The notes beneath the pieces are model-generated. The model did no database searches. It was not told the origin of the DNA and saw nothing but the letters and a program-made list of their open reading frames with translations. A stretch of DNA of 64,000 nt from Paenibacillus amylolyticus. GTDB lineage: Bacteria > Bacillota > Bacilli > Paenibacillales > Paenibacillaceae. The stretch covers positions 2,294,001 through 2,358,000 of the forward strand of contig NZ_CP121451.1 in NCBI RefSeq assembly GCF_029689945.1. The letters are read 5' to 3'. The translations under genes were made by a program, and so were the position numbers. Each line of letters opens with the position of its first letter. The first letter of the stretch is position 1. Of the stretch, positions 19,100 to 29,074 are shown one piece after another.

Positions 19100-19992
19100 A
19101 TGAAACTTGGACTTGTCGGATTAGGAAAAATGGGATTGAACCTGGGTAGAAACTTGATTGATCACAAACACGAAGTGGTTGCTTTTGACTTGAACGCTGA
19201 AGCAGTAAAAGAAATGAAAGAATACGGCGCTGAAGGCGTATCTTCATACGCAGAGATGGTGGCTTCACTTGAATCCCCGCGTGTATTGTGGATCATGGTC
19301 CCCACAACGTGGTAGACGCTGTATTGGCTGAAATTAGCCCATTGCTCTCCAAAGGCGACATCATTATCGAAGCGGGTAACTCCCACTACAAAGAATCCAT
19401 TCGTCGTTATGAAGAGTTGAAACCACAAGGCATTCACTACATGGATGCAGGTACTTCAGGTGGCATGGAAGGCGCACGTAATGGAGCATGTTATATGATC
19501 GGTGGAGACCCGGAAGCTTGGGCTATCGTTGAACCGGCATTCAAAGATACTTCCGTGGAGAACGGCTACCTGTATGCAGGTAAAGCGGGCAGCGGTCACT
19601 TCCTCAAAATGGTTCACAATGGTATCGAGTACGGTATGATGGCATCCATCGGTGAAGGATTTGACGTATTGGAGAAAAGTGGATTTGATTTCGACTTCGA
19701 ACAAGTCGCACGTGTATGGAACAATGGTTCCGTTATCCGCTCTTGGTTGATGGAGCTGACAGAACGTGCCTTCTCCAAAGATGCGAACCTCGATGAAATC
19801 AAAGGTGTAATGCACTCTTCCGGTGAAGGACGTTGGACGGTAGAAACGGCATTTGACCTTCAAACGGCTACACCAGTTATCGCGTTGTCCTTGCTGATGC
19901 GTTATCGCTCCCTGGAGACAGATACGTTCACAGGTAAAGTGGTAGCTGCACTACGTAATGAATTTGGCGGTCACGCTGTCGAGAAGAACTAA
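19100..19992 (+). CDS. gnd: 6-phosphogluconate dehydrogenase, decarboxylating, short form (frameshifted)
   Basis: Converts 6-phosphogluconate to ribulose-5-phosphate. Nucleotide-binding GLVGLGKMGLNLGRNLI, then DAGTSGGMEGARNGACYMIGG and KMVHNGIEYGMMASIGEGF. One C is missing from the run 19300-19303; restored, the region reads WIMVPHNVVDAVLAEI and the protein is 297 aa, the length of the YqeC-type short enzyme. AGGAGG precedes the ATG. Central gene of the zwf-gnd-transaldolase set and an unlikely candidate for real inactivation. Confidence 0.9.
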
Positions 19993-20078
19993 TTTTATAT
20001 ATAACTGTTAACATATGATGAACATCGGGTAATGACTTATATCGTGTTTACGAATTCATCAAGTGGAGGTAACATATC

Positions 20079-20723
20079 ATGAAATTTTTCTTGGATACAG
20101 GAAATGTGGAAGAAATCAAACGGATCGAACGTCTGGGTCTGGTGGATGGAGTCACGACTAACCCGTCTTTGATTGCCAAAGAAGGTCGCGTATTTAAAGA
20201 AGTCATTCAGGAGATCTGTGGCGTGGTTAAAGGCCCGGTCAGTGCTGAAGTCATCGGTCTCAAAGCCGAAGATATGTTGAAGGAAGCTTATGAAATTGCG
20301 GAATGGGCACCGAATGTAGTCATTAAATTGCCGATGACCGAAGATGGGCTATACGCTTGTCATGAGTTGACGGAAAAAGGAATCAAAACCAATGTAACGC
20401 TGATCTTCTCCGCAGCACAGGGTCTGATGGCGGCGAAAGCCGGTGCAACCTACATCAGTCCATTCGTTGGTCGTTTGGATGATATTGCGGTGGATGGTAT
20501 GAAATTGATTCGTGATCTGCGTCTGATTCTGGACATGTATGATCTGCCTTCCGAGATTATCGCAGCAAGCATTCGCAATATCAAACATGTAGAAGATGCA
20601 GCCCTTTCCGGTGCGCACATTGCCACCATTCCAGGCTCGCTTCTGCCGACACTTTGGAAACACCCACTGACGGACAGCGGGATTGAACGTTTCCTGAAAG
20701 ACTGGGAATCCGTTCCGAAATAA
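20079..20723 (+). CDS. tal: Transaldolase, short fructose-6-phosphate aldolase-like subfamily
   Basis: 214-aa class I aldolase of the TalC/FSA subfamily. [20 protein letters not shown] and [11 protein letters not shown] are family markers; the Schiff-base lysine lies in [42 protein letters not shown] is intact. It transfers dihydroxyacetone units between sugar phosphates in the non-oxidative pentose phosphate pathway; the cluster with zwf and gnd favours transaldolase over FSA activity. GGAGG seven to eight bases before ATG. Followed by a strong terminator. Confidence 0.93.
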   Translation: MKFFLDTGNVEEIKRIERLGLVDGVTTNPSLIAKEGRVFKEVIQEICGVVKGPVSAEVIGLKAEDMLKEAYEIAEWAPNVVIKLPMTEDGLYACHELTEKGIKTNVTLIFSAAQGLMAAKAGATYISPFVGRLDDIAVDGMKLIRDLRLILDMYDLPSEIIAASIRNIKHVEDAALSGAHIATIPGSLLPTLWKHPLTDSGIERFLKDWESVPK

Positions 20724-20761
20724 TATGTTAGACATGCCCGAATCTGTGGGTGGTCTGAACG

Positions 20762-20808
20762 CAAAGCCTTTTGCCTTGCAGAGTAATCTGCGGGCAAAAG
20801 GCTTTTTT
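20762..20808 (+). terminator. Terminator of the pentose phosphate cluster
   Basis: AAAGCCTTTTGCC ... GGCAAAAGGCTTTTTT with an inner GCAGA/TCTGC stem. Very strong. Confidence 0.92.
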
Positions 20809-20987
20809 ATTTACGAAATATCTGATTTCCGGTTAGGTTAGCGGATGAGAAGTACAACCAACCTTGTCTCATGAATGTTGTTGTTACTTTTTGTCCATTG
20901 TCCACGTACTGTCCTTCTTTTTCAGGACAACGGTGCATAAGGTTAACATATAGCCTATAGCTCATCCCGCAGGGGAGGGACACTTCG

Positions 20988-21865
20988 ATGATGAGAAGAA
21001 AATGGCGAAGCCGGAGACGCCGTAAGCCGCCAAGCGGCAAGCGCAAAATGTGGTTGATCATTTTATTGGTCACCGCGTTTTGTTTGATGCAGGGTTTTGC
21101 TTACGTGGATAAGAAAATGAAGCCCCCATCATGCACTTGGCCAAGATCAGAGTGAAGCAGATTGCGACCGAAGCGATCAACAAGGCGATTACAGCACAGG
21201 TGGCAGATGGCAAAACCAACGAAGGACTGATTGATTGGAAGACGGATACCGCCGGGAAAGTGTCCGGTTTCATGCTGAACTACAATGAGCATATGCGCAT
21301 CACCGCAAGTACGATGAACATCGTGCAATCCACGCTACAGAATGTGCACATGTTAAAAGAAAAAATTCCGCTGGGGCAGGCGCTGGGAAGTCCGGTGATG
21401 GCTTCATTTGGCCCGAGTATACCGGTTCGTATTGAGCCTCAAGGCGCTGTCAAAGTGGATCTGAACACCCGTCAGCAAAATGCGGGGATTAACATGATAT
21501 TGGTGGAAGTGTACATTCACATCATTGCTGAGGTCGCGGTTGTGGTGCCCTTCGATATGGAGCCCGAAACCGTCGATACGGAAATTCCGATATCCTATCT
21601 TCTGGTTGTCGGGGACGTGCCAATGTATTATTACGATAATCAGGGCAGGCCGGTGGGCAGTAACGGCAGTAATGCCCCGGCTATTGCACTGCCATCCGGT
21701 CATACGGGTGTATCGAGCGGTAGCGGAGTGACTGCGAATCCTCCCAGCCAGAACCAGCAACAGTCGCCATCCGACCCTTTGCCAGGAAGTGAGCTTGAAT
21801 TTGAGCCGGATAATCTTCCCGATATGAATGGAGGATCACAGTCTAATAAGGATTCGCACCCGTGA
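20988..21865 (+). CDS. yunB: Sporulation protein YunB (frameshifted)
   Basis: Sporulation protein of the YunB family. ATG 20988 follows GGGGAGGG by 8 bases. An N-terminal basic stretch (RRKWRSRRRRKPPSGKRK) precedes a membrane segment (MWLIILLVTAFCLMQGFAYV). One C is missing from the run 21123-21127; restored, the join is KKMKPPIMHLAKIRVKQIATEAINKAI. Repaired length is 292 aa. The last ~60 residues are Pro/Ser/Gln-rich. Convergent with lytH, as in Bacillus where yunB, lytH and lipA are neighbours. Confidence 0.88.
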
Positions 21866-21905
21866 GACCAGCGATGACTGGTAAAATGACTTTCAATACA
21901 AAATT

Positions 21906-21943
21906 CGAAAAAGGGGCCTCTAATCAAGAGGTCCCTTTTTCGA
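21906..21943. terminator. Bidirectional terminator yunB/lytH
   Basis: CGAAAAAGGGgCCTC-taatcaa-GAGGtCCCTTTTTCG, a symmetric hairpin between convergent genes. Confidence 0.9.
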
Positions 21944-21991
21944 ATGCTCTCGTATTCCTGGCAGAAACGTTTATGTTGACCTATTCACGTC

Positions 21992-23062
21992 TCATTTGCT
22001 TTTCTTGTTCTTTTGTTTGCGTTCTTCCTGTTCCCAATGTTTCAGCTGTGGATAAGGATCGAACGACCATTCGTGCAGCCCGCTGTCCCGGTAAATCCCA
22101 TAGTGCAGATGCGGAGGGAATTTGCCCTGTGTTCCCGGTTTCCCGTAACCCGAGCTGCCAACCCAACCTACAACCTGCCCTGGAATAACCACTTCGCCGA
22201 TACGTGCACTCTTGTCAAAACCAGAGAGGTGGGCGTAATAGTGATAATGATTGTTCAAATCCCGAATACCGATGCGCCAGCCGCCAAACGGATTCCAGCC
22301 TTTGATCTCCACGACCCCGTAACAGGTGCTGCGCACAGGCAGGCCATGCGGAGCGAAAATATCCGTTCCCTCATGAATGCGGTAGCCGCCCCAGCTGCGT
22401 TTGGTCCCCCAGGTGCTGCGGTAGGAGTAGTTGTTTCCCAGCGGGACCGGAAAAGCATGTCCGAAAAGATCCAGATTGTCAAAATGCTCATACAACTTCG
22501 CAAATTGCTGTATCCGTTGCACCGCACGGGAATTATGGTAATATTCCCACAAGGCAATGTTGAAGTCCTCTTGCTTGTTCCCGTAACCCTGAATCACAGA
22601 AGCGATGCTGTACAGTACATCCTGATCATTGTTGGCATCCGCGATTCCGTCTCCAGAACCATCACGTCCATATCCTTTAAAAAACAGAATGGATTCCGGA
22701 TGTTGATCCGTCTCATCAGGATTTAGCCATCCTCTCCAGGCTGGAGGGGTCATGAAGATCCCTGTGAGCCGCTCCGGGTGCTTGCGGTCCTTCGGGTGCG
22801 CACGGGTTATCGTGCGTTCATACTGATCAATGGCGGCCAGCCTGTACCAGGGAATCTGAGTCATCTGACCGATGCTTTCATATAAATGGCGACGTGCAGC
22901 AAAGATTTCTGCGGGCTTTAGCTCAGCTGTCTGTGATTTCGGAGCGGCCTGAGCGGGTTCACCGTAAACATCAACAGGCAAGCATGGGAGAAGCAGCGTA
23001 CCTGCAAGTAATGTTTTGATCCAAAATCGGTACGTGTGCCTGAAGGTCAAGCGTTGTTGCAC
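21992..23062 (-). CDS. lytH: M23 family metallopeptidase, LytH/YunA-like
   Basis: Secreted or membrane-attached peptidoglycan endopeptidase. A signal segment (TLLAGTLLLPCLP) is followed by a ~150-residue region without clear motifs. The C-terminal LytM domain has the zinc ligands HEGTDIF (H...D) and HLHYGIY. Bacillus LytH removes L-alanine side peptides during spore cortex formation; its gene neighbours yunB and lipA, as here. GTG 23062 is the likely start (AAAGGGG upstream); ATG 23083 is possible. About 356 aa, intact. Confidence 0.82.
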   Translation of the reverse strand: MQQRLTFRHTYRFWIKTLLAGTLLLPCLPVDVYGEPAQAAPKSQTAELKPAEIFAARRHLYESIGQMTQIPWYRLAAIDQYERTITRAHPKDRKHPERLTGIFMTPPAWRGWLNPDETDQHPESILFFKGYGRDGSGDGIADANNDQDVLYSIASVIQGYGNKQEDFNIALWEYYHNSRAVQRIQQFAKLYEHFDNLDLFGHAFPVPLGNNYSYRSTWGTKRSWGGYRIHEGTDIFAPHGLPVRSTCYGVVEIKGWNPFGGWRIGIRDLNNHYHYYAHLSGFDKSARIGEVVIPGQVVGWVGSSGYGKPGTQGKFPPHLHYGIYRDSGLHEWSFDPYPQLKHWEQEERKQKNKKSK

Positions 23063-23302
23063 TGGGAAGCAGCCCCTTTCCATTAGAATGATACAAGGTA
23101 CCCGATGAACCAAGCTAAAGGTTAGCGTTCTTCAAACGTTCTCATTTTATCCATGTAAGCTCTTGGGATGAATGGAATGAAACCAATTGTCCGTATCGGG
23201 CATGAATGCACAAGATGTGACAAATTGGGGTTTTTCCAACGCTTTCATGGTATAATATGTTCCGAGCAACAGCCTAACTTCAGTAGAAAGAAGGTTTATG
23301 CA

Positions 23303-24202
23303 TTGGCAAAACGTGTTAAAGAACCGAAACCGGATTGGATTCGGATCAAATTGACAACCGGCGATAACTATCAGGAAATGAAAACGATGATGCGTTCCAA
23401 AACGCTGCATACGGTATGTGAGGAAGCTCGGTGCCCGAATATTTACGAATGCTGGGCCAATCGAACGGCCACTTTTATGATTTTGGGCGATATTTGCACA
23501 AGGGCTTGCCGTTTTTGCGCGGTGAATACAGGCTTGCCAACGGAGCTTGATCTGCAGGAACCGGAACGTGTGGCAGAAGCAGCAGAGCAGATGAATCTGC
23601 AACACTGTGTCATTACCAGTGTAGCCCGTGATGATCTGAAGGATGGAGGAGCTACGATTTTTGCAGAAACGGTAAAGGCCGTACGGCGGCGCTTGCCATT
23701 GTGCAGCGTTGAAGTACTCATTCCAGACTTTCTGGGTGATCGGGAATCTTTGCAGATTGTAATGGATGCCAAACCGGACATTCTGAATCACAATATTGAG
23801 ACGGTTGAGCGGTTATCAGACAAAGTGCGTGCCAAGGCGAAATATAAACGTTCACTGGAATTGCTTGCTCGTGCCAAAGAAATGCAACCTAACATCCCAA
23901 CGAAATCAAGTATTATGCTTGGTGTAGGTGAGGAATATAATGAAATTTTATCAACCATGGATGACCTTCGTGCAGTGGACTGCGATATTATGACGATTGG
24001 TCAATATTTGCAGCCGTCGGAGAAACATCTGTATGTTGAAAAGTATTATCCGCCAGAGGAGTTCGCTGCATTGAAACAGGAAGGATTGAAACGTGGCTTC
24101 AGCCATGTCGAGTCCGGCCCGATGGTACGCAGCTCCTACCATGCGCATGAACAGGTGAAATCGGCTACCAAACATGCTGAACAGGCGGCAACACACGCGT
24201 GA
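23303..24202 (+). CDS. lipA: Lipoyl synthase
   Basis: Radical-SAM enzyme inserting two sulfurs into protein-bound octanoyl groups. The auxiliary cluster cysteines lie in [12 protein letters not shown], the radical-SAM cluster in CTRACRFC. Other conserved parts are [30 protein letters not shown] and [17 protein letters not shown] 23303 is taken as start ([12 protein letters not shown]) because GAAAGAAGG lies 8 bases upstream; the open frame reaches back to 23168 without homology. 299 aa. The stop overlaps the ATG-rich start region of yutD. Confidence 0.95.
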   Translation: MAKRVKEPKPDWIRIKLTTGDNYQEMKTMMRSKTLHTVCEEARCPNIYECWANRTATFMILGDICTRACRFCAVNTGLPTELDLQEPERVAEAAEQMNLQHCVITSVARDDLKDGGATIFAETVKAVRRRLPLCSVEVLIPDFLGDRESLQIVMDAKPDILNHNIETVERLSDKVRAKAKYKRSLELLARAKEMQPNIPTKSSIMLGVGEEYNEILSTMDDLRAVDCDIMTIGQYLQPSEKHLYVEKYYPPEEFAALKQEGLKRGFSHVESGPMVRSSYHAHEQVKSATKHAEQAATHA

Positions 24203-24216
24203 TGGAGGACACCAGA

Positions 24217-24635
24217 TTGGAAGAAAACAAAATTACAGAACAGATTCAGGAGCAACTTCAGGAGCAGATCCAGGAGCCGGTTCAGGAATCGGCTGTTGAA
24301 TCGGTTGAAGAAAAGCCCAAAGAACCGATCATTGTACAGGTTGGCACCAAAAATTACGAAATCGTCCAGAACCACAAGAGGGCTGGAATCCAGAGGTCTT
24401 CCGTGATCGTTACAGTGAGGTGCTGGAGCGTTATGATTATATTATCGGGGACTGGGGTTATAGCCAGTTAAGGTTAAAAGGGTTTTACCGTGATAACCAT
24501 CCGAAAGCGACGAAGGATTCCACGATTGCCAGTATGGTCGATTATATCAATGAATATTGTAACTTTGGCTGTGCGTATTTTGTGCTTCAGAAGAGCAAAG
24601 ATCAGCCACAAGCCAAAGCAAAAAGCGGTTCCTGA
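24217..24635 (+). CDS. yutD: YutD family protein with Gln/Glu-rich N-terminus (frameshifted)
   Basis: Conserved protein of unknown function that follows lipA in Bacillus. TTG 24217 has GGAGG eight bases upstream. One A is missing near 24377; restored, the core reads YEIVQNHKEGWNPEVFRDRYSEVLERYDYIIGDWGYSQLRLKGF, ending EYCNFGCAYFVLQK. 139 aa, about 40 longer than Bacillus YutD because of an N-terminal extension rich in QEQ/EP repeats (EQIQEQLQEQIQEPVQES), probably disordered. Its stop lies inside the following terminator hairpin. Confidence 0.85.
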
Positions 24636-24651
24636 GAAGGACCGCTTTTTT
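24616..24651 (+). terminator. Terminator of lipA-yutD
   Basis: AAAAGCGGTtCCT-gaga-AGGaCCGCTTTTTT; overlaps the last codons of yutD. Confidence 0.88.
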
Positions 24652-24669
24652 GGTGTGTTTAATGTAATG

Positions 24670-25473
24670 TTAGTCAAGAAATGCCGTACGAACCCGGTTC
24701 CAGAATGGATAAGGACGGAAACGCGCGAAACTGACCTTGTGACTGGATACCTGACAACGGACAGAAATGAGGTCCTCCACCATCACGTTCACATGATCAA
24801 TGGTCAACAATAAGCGCTGATCCTTGCGTGAGAAAATATCACAATGATGATGCTTGGGCAAAATAACCGGTGAACCGAGTGTACGATAGACACGGTTATT
24901 AATGGAAGCAATCTCCGCAATCTGAATCGCCTCAATGGTTGGATGAACCATCGCACCGCCAAGGGCCTTGTTGTATGCCGTGCTGCCTGAAGGCGTGGAT
25001 ACACAGATTCCATCCCCACGGAACATCTCGAAGGTGACATCGTTAATATCAACTTGGGCCACGACGGTACCGTCCACACCTTTTAACGTAAATTCATTAA
25101 GGGCGATGTATGAGGAATTCCCCGACTTTTTCCGTATCTCCAGTTCCAGCAACGGATATTGTACAATGCGTGGTTTGAGACGCTCGGGATCTCCTTTGCC
25201 GCTCATCAGCCTGACTAATTCTCTTAATTCTTCCTTCTTCCAATCGGCATAAAAGCCGAGATGGCCTGTATGAACCCCAACAAAAGCAATATCCGGAATA
25301 CGGTCGATGAAATTGTGAAATGCTTGTAGCATCGTACCATCGCCCCCGATGGAGATGACAATCTCCGGCGATTCTGCATCCAGCTTGAACCCTTCTTCCT
25401 TCGCCAGCGCATGAAACTGCTGACTGAGATCAATCGATAACTGGTCTCCGCGGTCTTGAACATAATATCTCAA
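24670..25473 (-). CDS. nadK: NAD kinase
   Basis: Phosphorylates NAD+ to NADP+. The diphosphate-binding GGDGTMLQAF is near residue 45, the NE/D motif is in ALNEFTLKG, and GDGICVSTPSGSTAYNKALGGA is the substrate-binding segment. 267 aa, normal for the short Bacillus-type enzyme. TTG at 25473 (MRYYVQDRGD) follows AAGGAG by 8 bases. A NADP supplier, functionally consistent with but not clustered with the two zwf genes. Intact. Confidence 0.93.
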   Translation of the reverse strand: MRYYVQDRGDQLSIDLSQQFHALAKEEGFKLDAESPEIVISIGGDGTMLQAFHNFIDRIPDIAFVGVHTGHLGFYADWKKEELRELVRLMSGKGDPERLKPRIVQYPLLELEIRKKSGNSSYIALNEFTLKGVDGTVVAQVDINDVTFEMFRGDGICVSTPSGSTAYNKALGGAMVHPTIEAIQIAEIASINNRVYRTLGSPVILPKHHHCDIFSRKDQRLLLTIDHVNVMVEDLISVRCQVSSHKVSFARFRPYPFWNRVRTAFLD

Positions 25474-25577
25474 GATGAAAGCTCCTTTGTGGTCATTATA
25501 CTACCGATGATAATCAATTCCGCGGAAGAACACAACGTTTGGAGACATATTCAGTTAAATATAGATGAATGAGTGAC

Positions 25578-26830
25578 TTATTTTTTGACATGTCGTCTTG
25601 CCTTGAAGAAATAACTTAATATAGTGAGGAATAGCAACAATATAATAATACTCGCAAAAACAATGATCCCCGTCAGGAAGATCAGTCCCCAGTCCGGTGC
25701 ATACGTCGATAACGATGGGATGAAACCTGGCTCCATGAAAACGGGTGAGGAGGAACGTCCCATCATGGGTGTCCATAACAGGAGGACCAGCAGAGGTGCG
25801 ATTAGCGCATGAATCGCTCTGGCAAACAGAAAAGGACCGTATCTCATCGGTGTGTTGCTCAGAACACTCATAATCTGAGCATGGACGGATAATCCGCCCC
25901 AGAGAGAACAAAGGCTGCTGCTGCAACTTTATAGACAAGTGGGATGGATGCCCCGGCACTTCCAGCCTCCTTGTTCCCCAGCGTTACTTCAAATAACCCA
26001 CCGACCAAGCTAGGAGATAAGGATGGAGGAAGTCCGCTATGGCGAAGCAATTGCTCAGTAATTCCGTATAATCCGGCAAGCCAACCTGTCTTCATAAGTA
26101 ACTCCAACATGACGGAGAAGAATACAACCAGCCCTCCTACGATAATAATAAGGCGAAGGGATGAGGAGATTGCCTGGCGCAACAGTTCACCGAATGCCCG
26201 TCCGTCAGCCTTTCTTGCCTCATGCATCGCGTAGATGGCCCGGACCAGTCTGTTTCGGGGTATTTCTCCCGATGGAGATGCAGAAGAGATGTCTGGCCCT
26301 GAGCCTTTCGTAGTACCGCCGTGAAAACGCATGAGTATACCCACCAGAAAAGCTGCAGCGTAATGGCTTGCAACCAATAATGGAGCAATGGCGACATTAT
26401 GAAAGAACCCAACGGATACGGCTCCAATCATGAAGATCGGATCGGATGATGTGGTGAAGGCAACGAGCCGTTCTCCTTCTTCCCGGGTAACCAGCTTTTG
26501 TTCCCATAACTGGGCGGTCAGTTTCGCCCCTGTGGGATAACCGGATGCACAGCTCACGGCAAATACAAAACCACCGCTTCCGGGAACACGAAACAATGGA
26601 CGCATCAGTGGATTCAGCAAGGTACCCAGAAAATGAACAATGCCAAAGCCGAGCAGCAGCTCGGACAGCACCAAAAAAGGAAAAAGGGAGGGAAACAATA
26701 CGTCCCACCAGATGGACAGTCCGCGTACACCTGCATGCCAGGTTTCCGCTGGATACAAGACCATTAACACACAAAAGATCAGGAGAGCGAGTGTGACCAG
26801 GACATGGGTAAGTCGTTGTGAGGCAGCCAT
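25578..26830 (-). CDS. ylbJ: Sporulation integral membrane protein YlbJ (frameshifted)
   Basis: Polytopic membrane protein required for spore cortex formation in Bacillus, carrying nucleoside-recognition (Gate) domains. FPSLFPFLVLSELLLGFG and SCASGYPTGAKL are family motifs. One base is missing next to 25900; restored, the join reads AAAAFVLSWGGLSVHAQIMSVL and continues through two more transmembrane segments to the end FFKARRHVKK. Repaired length is 417 aa. AAGGAG precedes the ATG. Followed on the same strand by nadK after about 100 bases. Confidence 0.88.
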
Positions 26831-27051
26831 GAATTCTTCTCCTTTACTTTTGGAATGGGCGGTGCGCGGAAGTCTGTGATGCTATTGCCATCAATATATG
26901 AAAAAAAGTGGACAAACAGTACAAAATTATACGTGGAAAGCGCTTGCATAAATGGCTGTGTTTTTGAGTGATGTGTGCTAAAATGAGAAAAACGCCTGAA
27001 CGTCACCTAATTGTCTCCAAGGTGGAATTCAATTCGGATGGAGTGATGATC

Positions 27052-27147
27052 ATGAGTCTTGTCACCGGAATCCTGGTCTGTGCTTTTGTATACGTGATAC
27101 GTGCCTCGCTGGTACGCTCGGAGGAAGAGGACTGGCGGAGTTATTAA
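27052..27147 (+). CDS. 31-aa predicted single-span membrane protein
   Basis: MSLVTGILVCAFVYVIRASL then RSEEEDWRSY: one hydrophobic helix and an acidic tail. ATG 27052 has GGAG eight bases upstream (in-frame ATGs at 27046 and 27049 are alternatives), and a strong terminator begins 12 bases after the stop. The compact unit with ribosome site, helix, stop and terminator makes a real gene likely. No function recognised. Confidence 0.6.
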   Translation: MSLVTGILVCAFVYVIRASLVRSEEEDWRSY

Positions 27148-27158
27148 ATGAATATCTA

Positions 27159-27187
27159 GTGCGCCAACCGATGCGGTTGGCGCTTTT
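27159..27187 (+). terminator. Terminator after the 31-aa gene
   Basis: GCGCCAACC-gatgc-GGTTGGCGC followed by TTTTTTG. Confidence 0.9.
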
Positions 27188-27390
27188 TTGTGTTGTGTTA
27201 TGAAGAAGGTCCTATGTACAGATGGCAGGTTATGCATCCTGAAGATTACATGTTATATAGGACTTTTTGGTTTTTTTTGATAGAATGGAGATAAAGGCTT
27301 TTGTAGCCTGGATATTGTTACTGTTTTCACAATGTTCACGGAACGTGTAATATATGGCATAATTCGACATCAGAAAGGGGAATCAGACGA

Positions 27391-27768
27391 ATGAATCCCA
27401 GTTTGAGTATTTATGAGAATCTTGGCGGCGAGAAAGGGGTTCGCGCACTGGTCGAGGCCTTCTATCCAATCGTCCAGCAGAATGAGCAATTGGCTCCGCT
27501 TTTCCCGGAAGATATTCAGCCGGTCATCGACAAGCAGTATATGTTTTTGTCCCAGTTTTTTGGAGGACCGGGTCTGTTCTCTGAGGCGTTTGGACATCCG
27601 ATGATGCGTGCCCGTCATATGCACTTTGAAGTGACGGTTGAACGGGCTGAGGCTTGGCTTGCATGTATGGATCAAGCTTTAACACAGATCTGTGTGGAGG
27701 AGCCCTTGCATTCATTCATCCTGCAGCGTTTATCCGGCCCAGCACACCATTTTGTGAATACACCGTAG
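27391..27768 (+). CDS. Group II truncated hemoglobin (globin)
   Basis: 125-aa truncated globin of the trHbO/YjbI type. It starts SIYENLGGEKGVRALVEAFY; FFGGPGLFSEAFGHPMMRARHMHF holds the proximal His region (MRARHMHF) and AEAWLACMDQAL the G helix. It binds heme and O2/NO. AGAAAGGGG lies upstream. The next gene (DUF2225) starts 43 bases later, so the two may be co-transcribed. Confidence 0.92.
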   Translation: MNPSLSIYENLGGEKGVRALVEAFYPIVQQNEQLAPLFPEDIQPVIDKQYMFLSQFFGGPGLFSEAFGHPMMRARHMHFEVTVERAEAWLACMDQALTQICVEEPLHSFILQRLSGPAHHFVNTP

Positions 27769-27811
27769 TTCCGAATCTGATTATAAGCGTACGGGAGAGG
27801 GATGGAATAGA

Positions 27812-28543
27812 TTGGAATTAGAGCCGCTGTATAAGGTGAAAGTGACCTGTCATTATTGCGAAACCGAGTATGAAACCTCACGGGTAAGACCTAGTTTGAA
27901 AAGGCCCTATCGGACAGATTCAGACTTTTGTGCTTATTACAAGCTGGAGAATCCCGACTTTTATGTGGTTCGCATCTGTCCGCAGTGCGGGTTTGCTTCC
28001 ACGGAGAACGCAACGGAGCATCTGAATGATGCTCAGCGCAAGGCTTTTAAGGAACAGGTCGGAAATCGTTGGGTCAAACGTGATTATAGCGGAGCACGCA
28101 CACTGGATCAGGCGCTGGCTACGTACAAGCTTGCCTTGCTGTGCGCCCAGGTAATCCAGGAGAAAGACCGTGTCGTCGCTGGTCTGTTGCATCATATAGC
28201 TTGGTTGTATCGATATATGGAGGACCATGCACAGGAACATCGTTTTCTCGAATTCAGTCTTGAAGCCTATGTGAAGGTGTTCGAACGGGAAGGAACGGGT
28301 GGCAATGAAGCCAAACTGTTGTATTTGCTCGGGGAATTGAACCGCAGGGTAGGGCGATTTAATGAAGCGGTAAAATGGTTCGGCAAGGTCATTCATGACA
28401 AGAGGATCACCGATGCAGCCATGATTCGTGCTTCAAGGGAACAGTGGGCCGTGCTGCGTGAACAGATGATTTCCGGTAAGATGGAGCTGCCTGAAGAGAT
28501 GCTGGAAGCAGACAAGGAGGCTGCGAAGCGCAGCCCCCTCTAG
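27812..28543 (+). CDS. DUF2225 family protein with zinc-ribbon cysteines
   Basis: 243-aa cytoplasmic protein of the DUF2225/COG1655 group. N-terminal CHYC (CxxC) and CPQC (CxxC) pairs probably bind zinc. The rest is helical with TPR-like spacing (ALATYKLALLCAQVIQEKDR ... KLLYLLGELNRRVGRFNEAV). TTG at 27812 (MELEPLYKVKV) follows GGGAGAGGG. Function unknown. Confidence 0.85.
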   Translation: MELEPLYKVKVTCHYCETEYETSRVRPSLKRPYRTDSDFCAYYKLENPDFYVVRICPQCGFASTENATEHLNDAQRKAFKEQVGNRWVKRDYSGARTLDQALATYKLALLCAQVIQEKDRVVAGLLHHIAWLYRYMEDHAQEHRFLEFSLEAYVKVFEREGTGGNEAKLLYLLGELNRRVGRFNEAVKWFGKVIHDKRITDAAMIRASREQWAVLREQMISGKMELPEEMLEADKEAAKRSPL

Positions 28544-28555
28544 GTTGATCTTACC

Positions 28556-28789
28556 TTAGTTACGGACAGGACGGCTGGATAATAAATAGTCACTGTCATT
28601 ATCGATTACGGTCATGCTGGTATTACAGCAGGGAAAGACGAGTAATTTCTTTTTGCCTTCGCGGATGCGCACAAGCTCTTTCGGTTTGAGGGGGAGCAGC
28701 ACATTGCTTGCATGACAATAGGGGCATTGCTGTACATAGATGTCTCCCATCACAATATCGTATGGCCAGCTGTTCTCAAACGGAATCAT
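28556..28789 (-). CDS. Small cysteine-rich protein, unknown function
   Basis: 77 aa: MIPFENSWPYDIVMGDIYVQ then CPYC and, further on, FPCCN, so a likely zinc-binding fold. Its ATG overlaps the stop of the preceding yycC-like gene by four bases (ATGA), indicating translational coupling. Convergent with the DUF2225 gene. No family recognised with confidence. Confidence 0.7.
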   Translation of the reverse strand: MIPFENSWPYDIVMGDIYVQQCPYCHASNVLLPLKPKELVRIREGKKKLLVFPCCNTSMTVIDNDSDYLLSSRPVRN

Positions 28790-28956
28790 TCTTGTTCGCC
28801 TTCTGGTGCGGAAGGTTTGGAGGTTTCTTGTTTGGCAAGCTCCGCAATCTTCTGCATCAGGATATGTTGTGGCATGTGCATCAGGTGCTCCAAAGGTACG
28901 CCCAGGGATTCTGCTAATTTGACGGCTGTATCAGCCGATACTTGTAAAGGTTTCAT
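28786..28956 (-). CDS. yycC: YycC-like small protein
   Basis: 56 aa: MKPLQVSADTAVKLAESLGV followed by PLEHLMHMPQHILMQKIAEL, which closely resembles Bacillus YycC (PL-x-QLMHMPQHIL-x-QKIA). AGGAGG lies 8 bases before the ATG. First gene of a two-gene unit with the cysteine-rich protein. Function unknown. Confidence 0.85.
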   Translation of the reverse strand: MKPLQVSADTAVKLAESLGVPLEHLMHMPQHILMQKIAELAKQETSKPSAPEGEQE

Positions 28957-29074
28957 ACGTTTACCTCCTGAAAGTTGCTATAAGTATTTCTCTAGTATAG
29001 AGATACAGTGAACAGAAAACCAGTTTTTAATTCAATTCTAACCATCCAATTTGTAGAGAGAGGTGCCTTATTAA

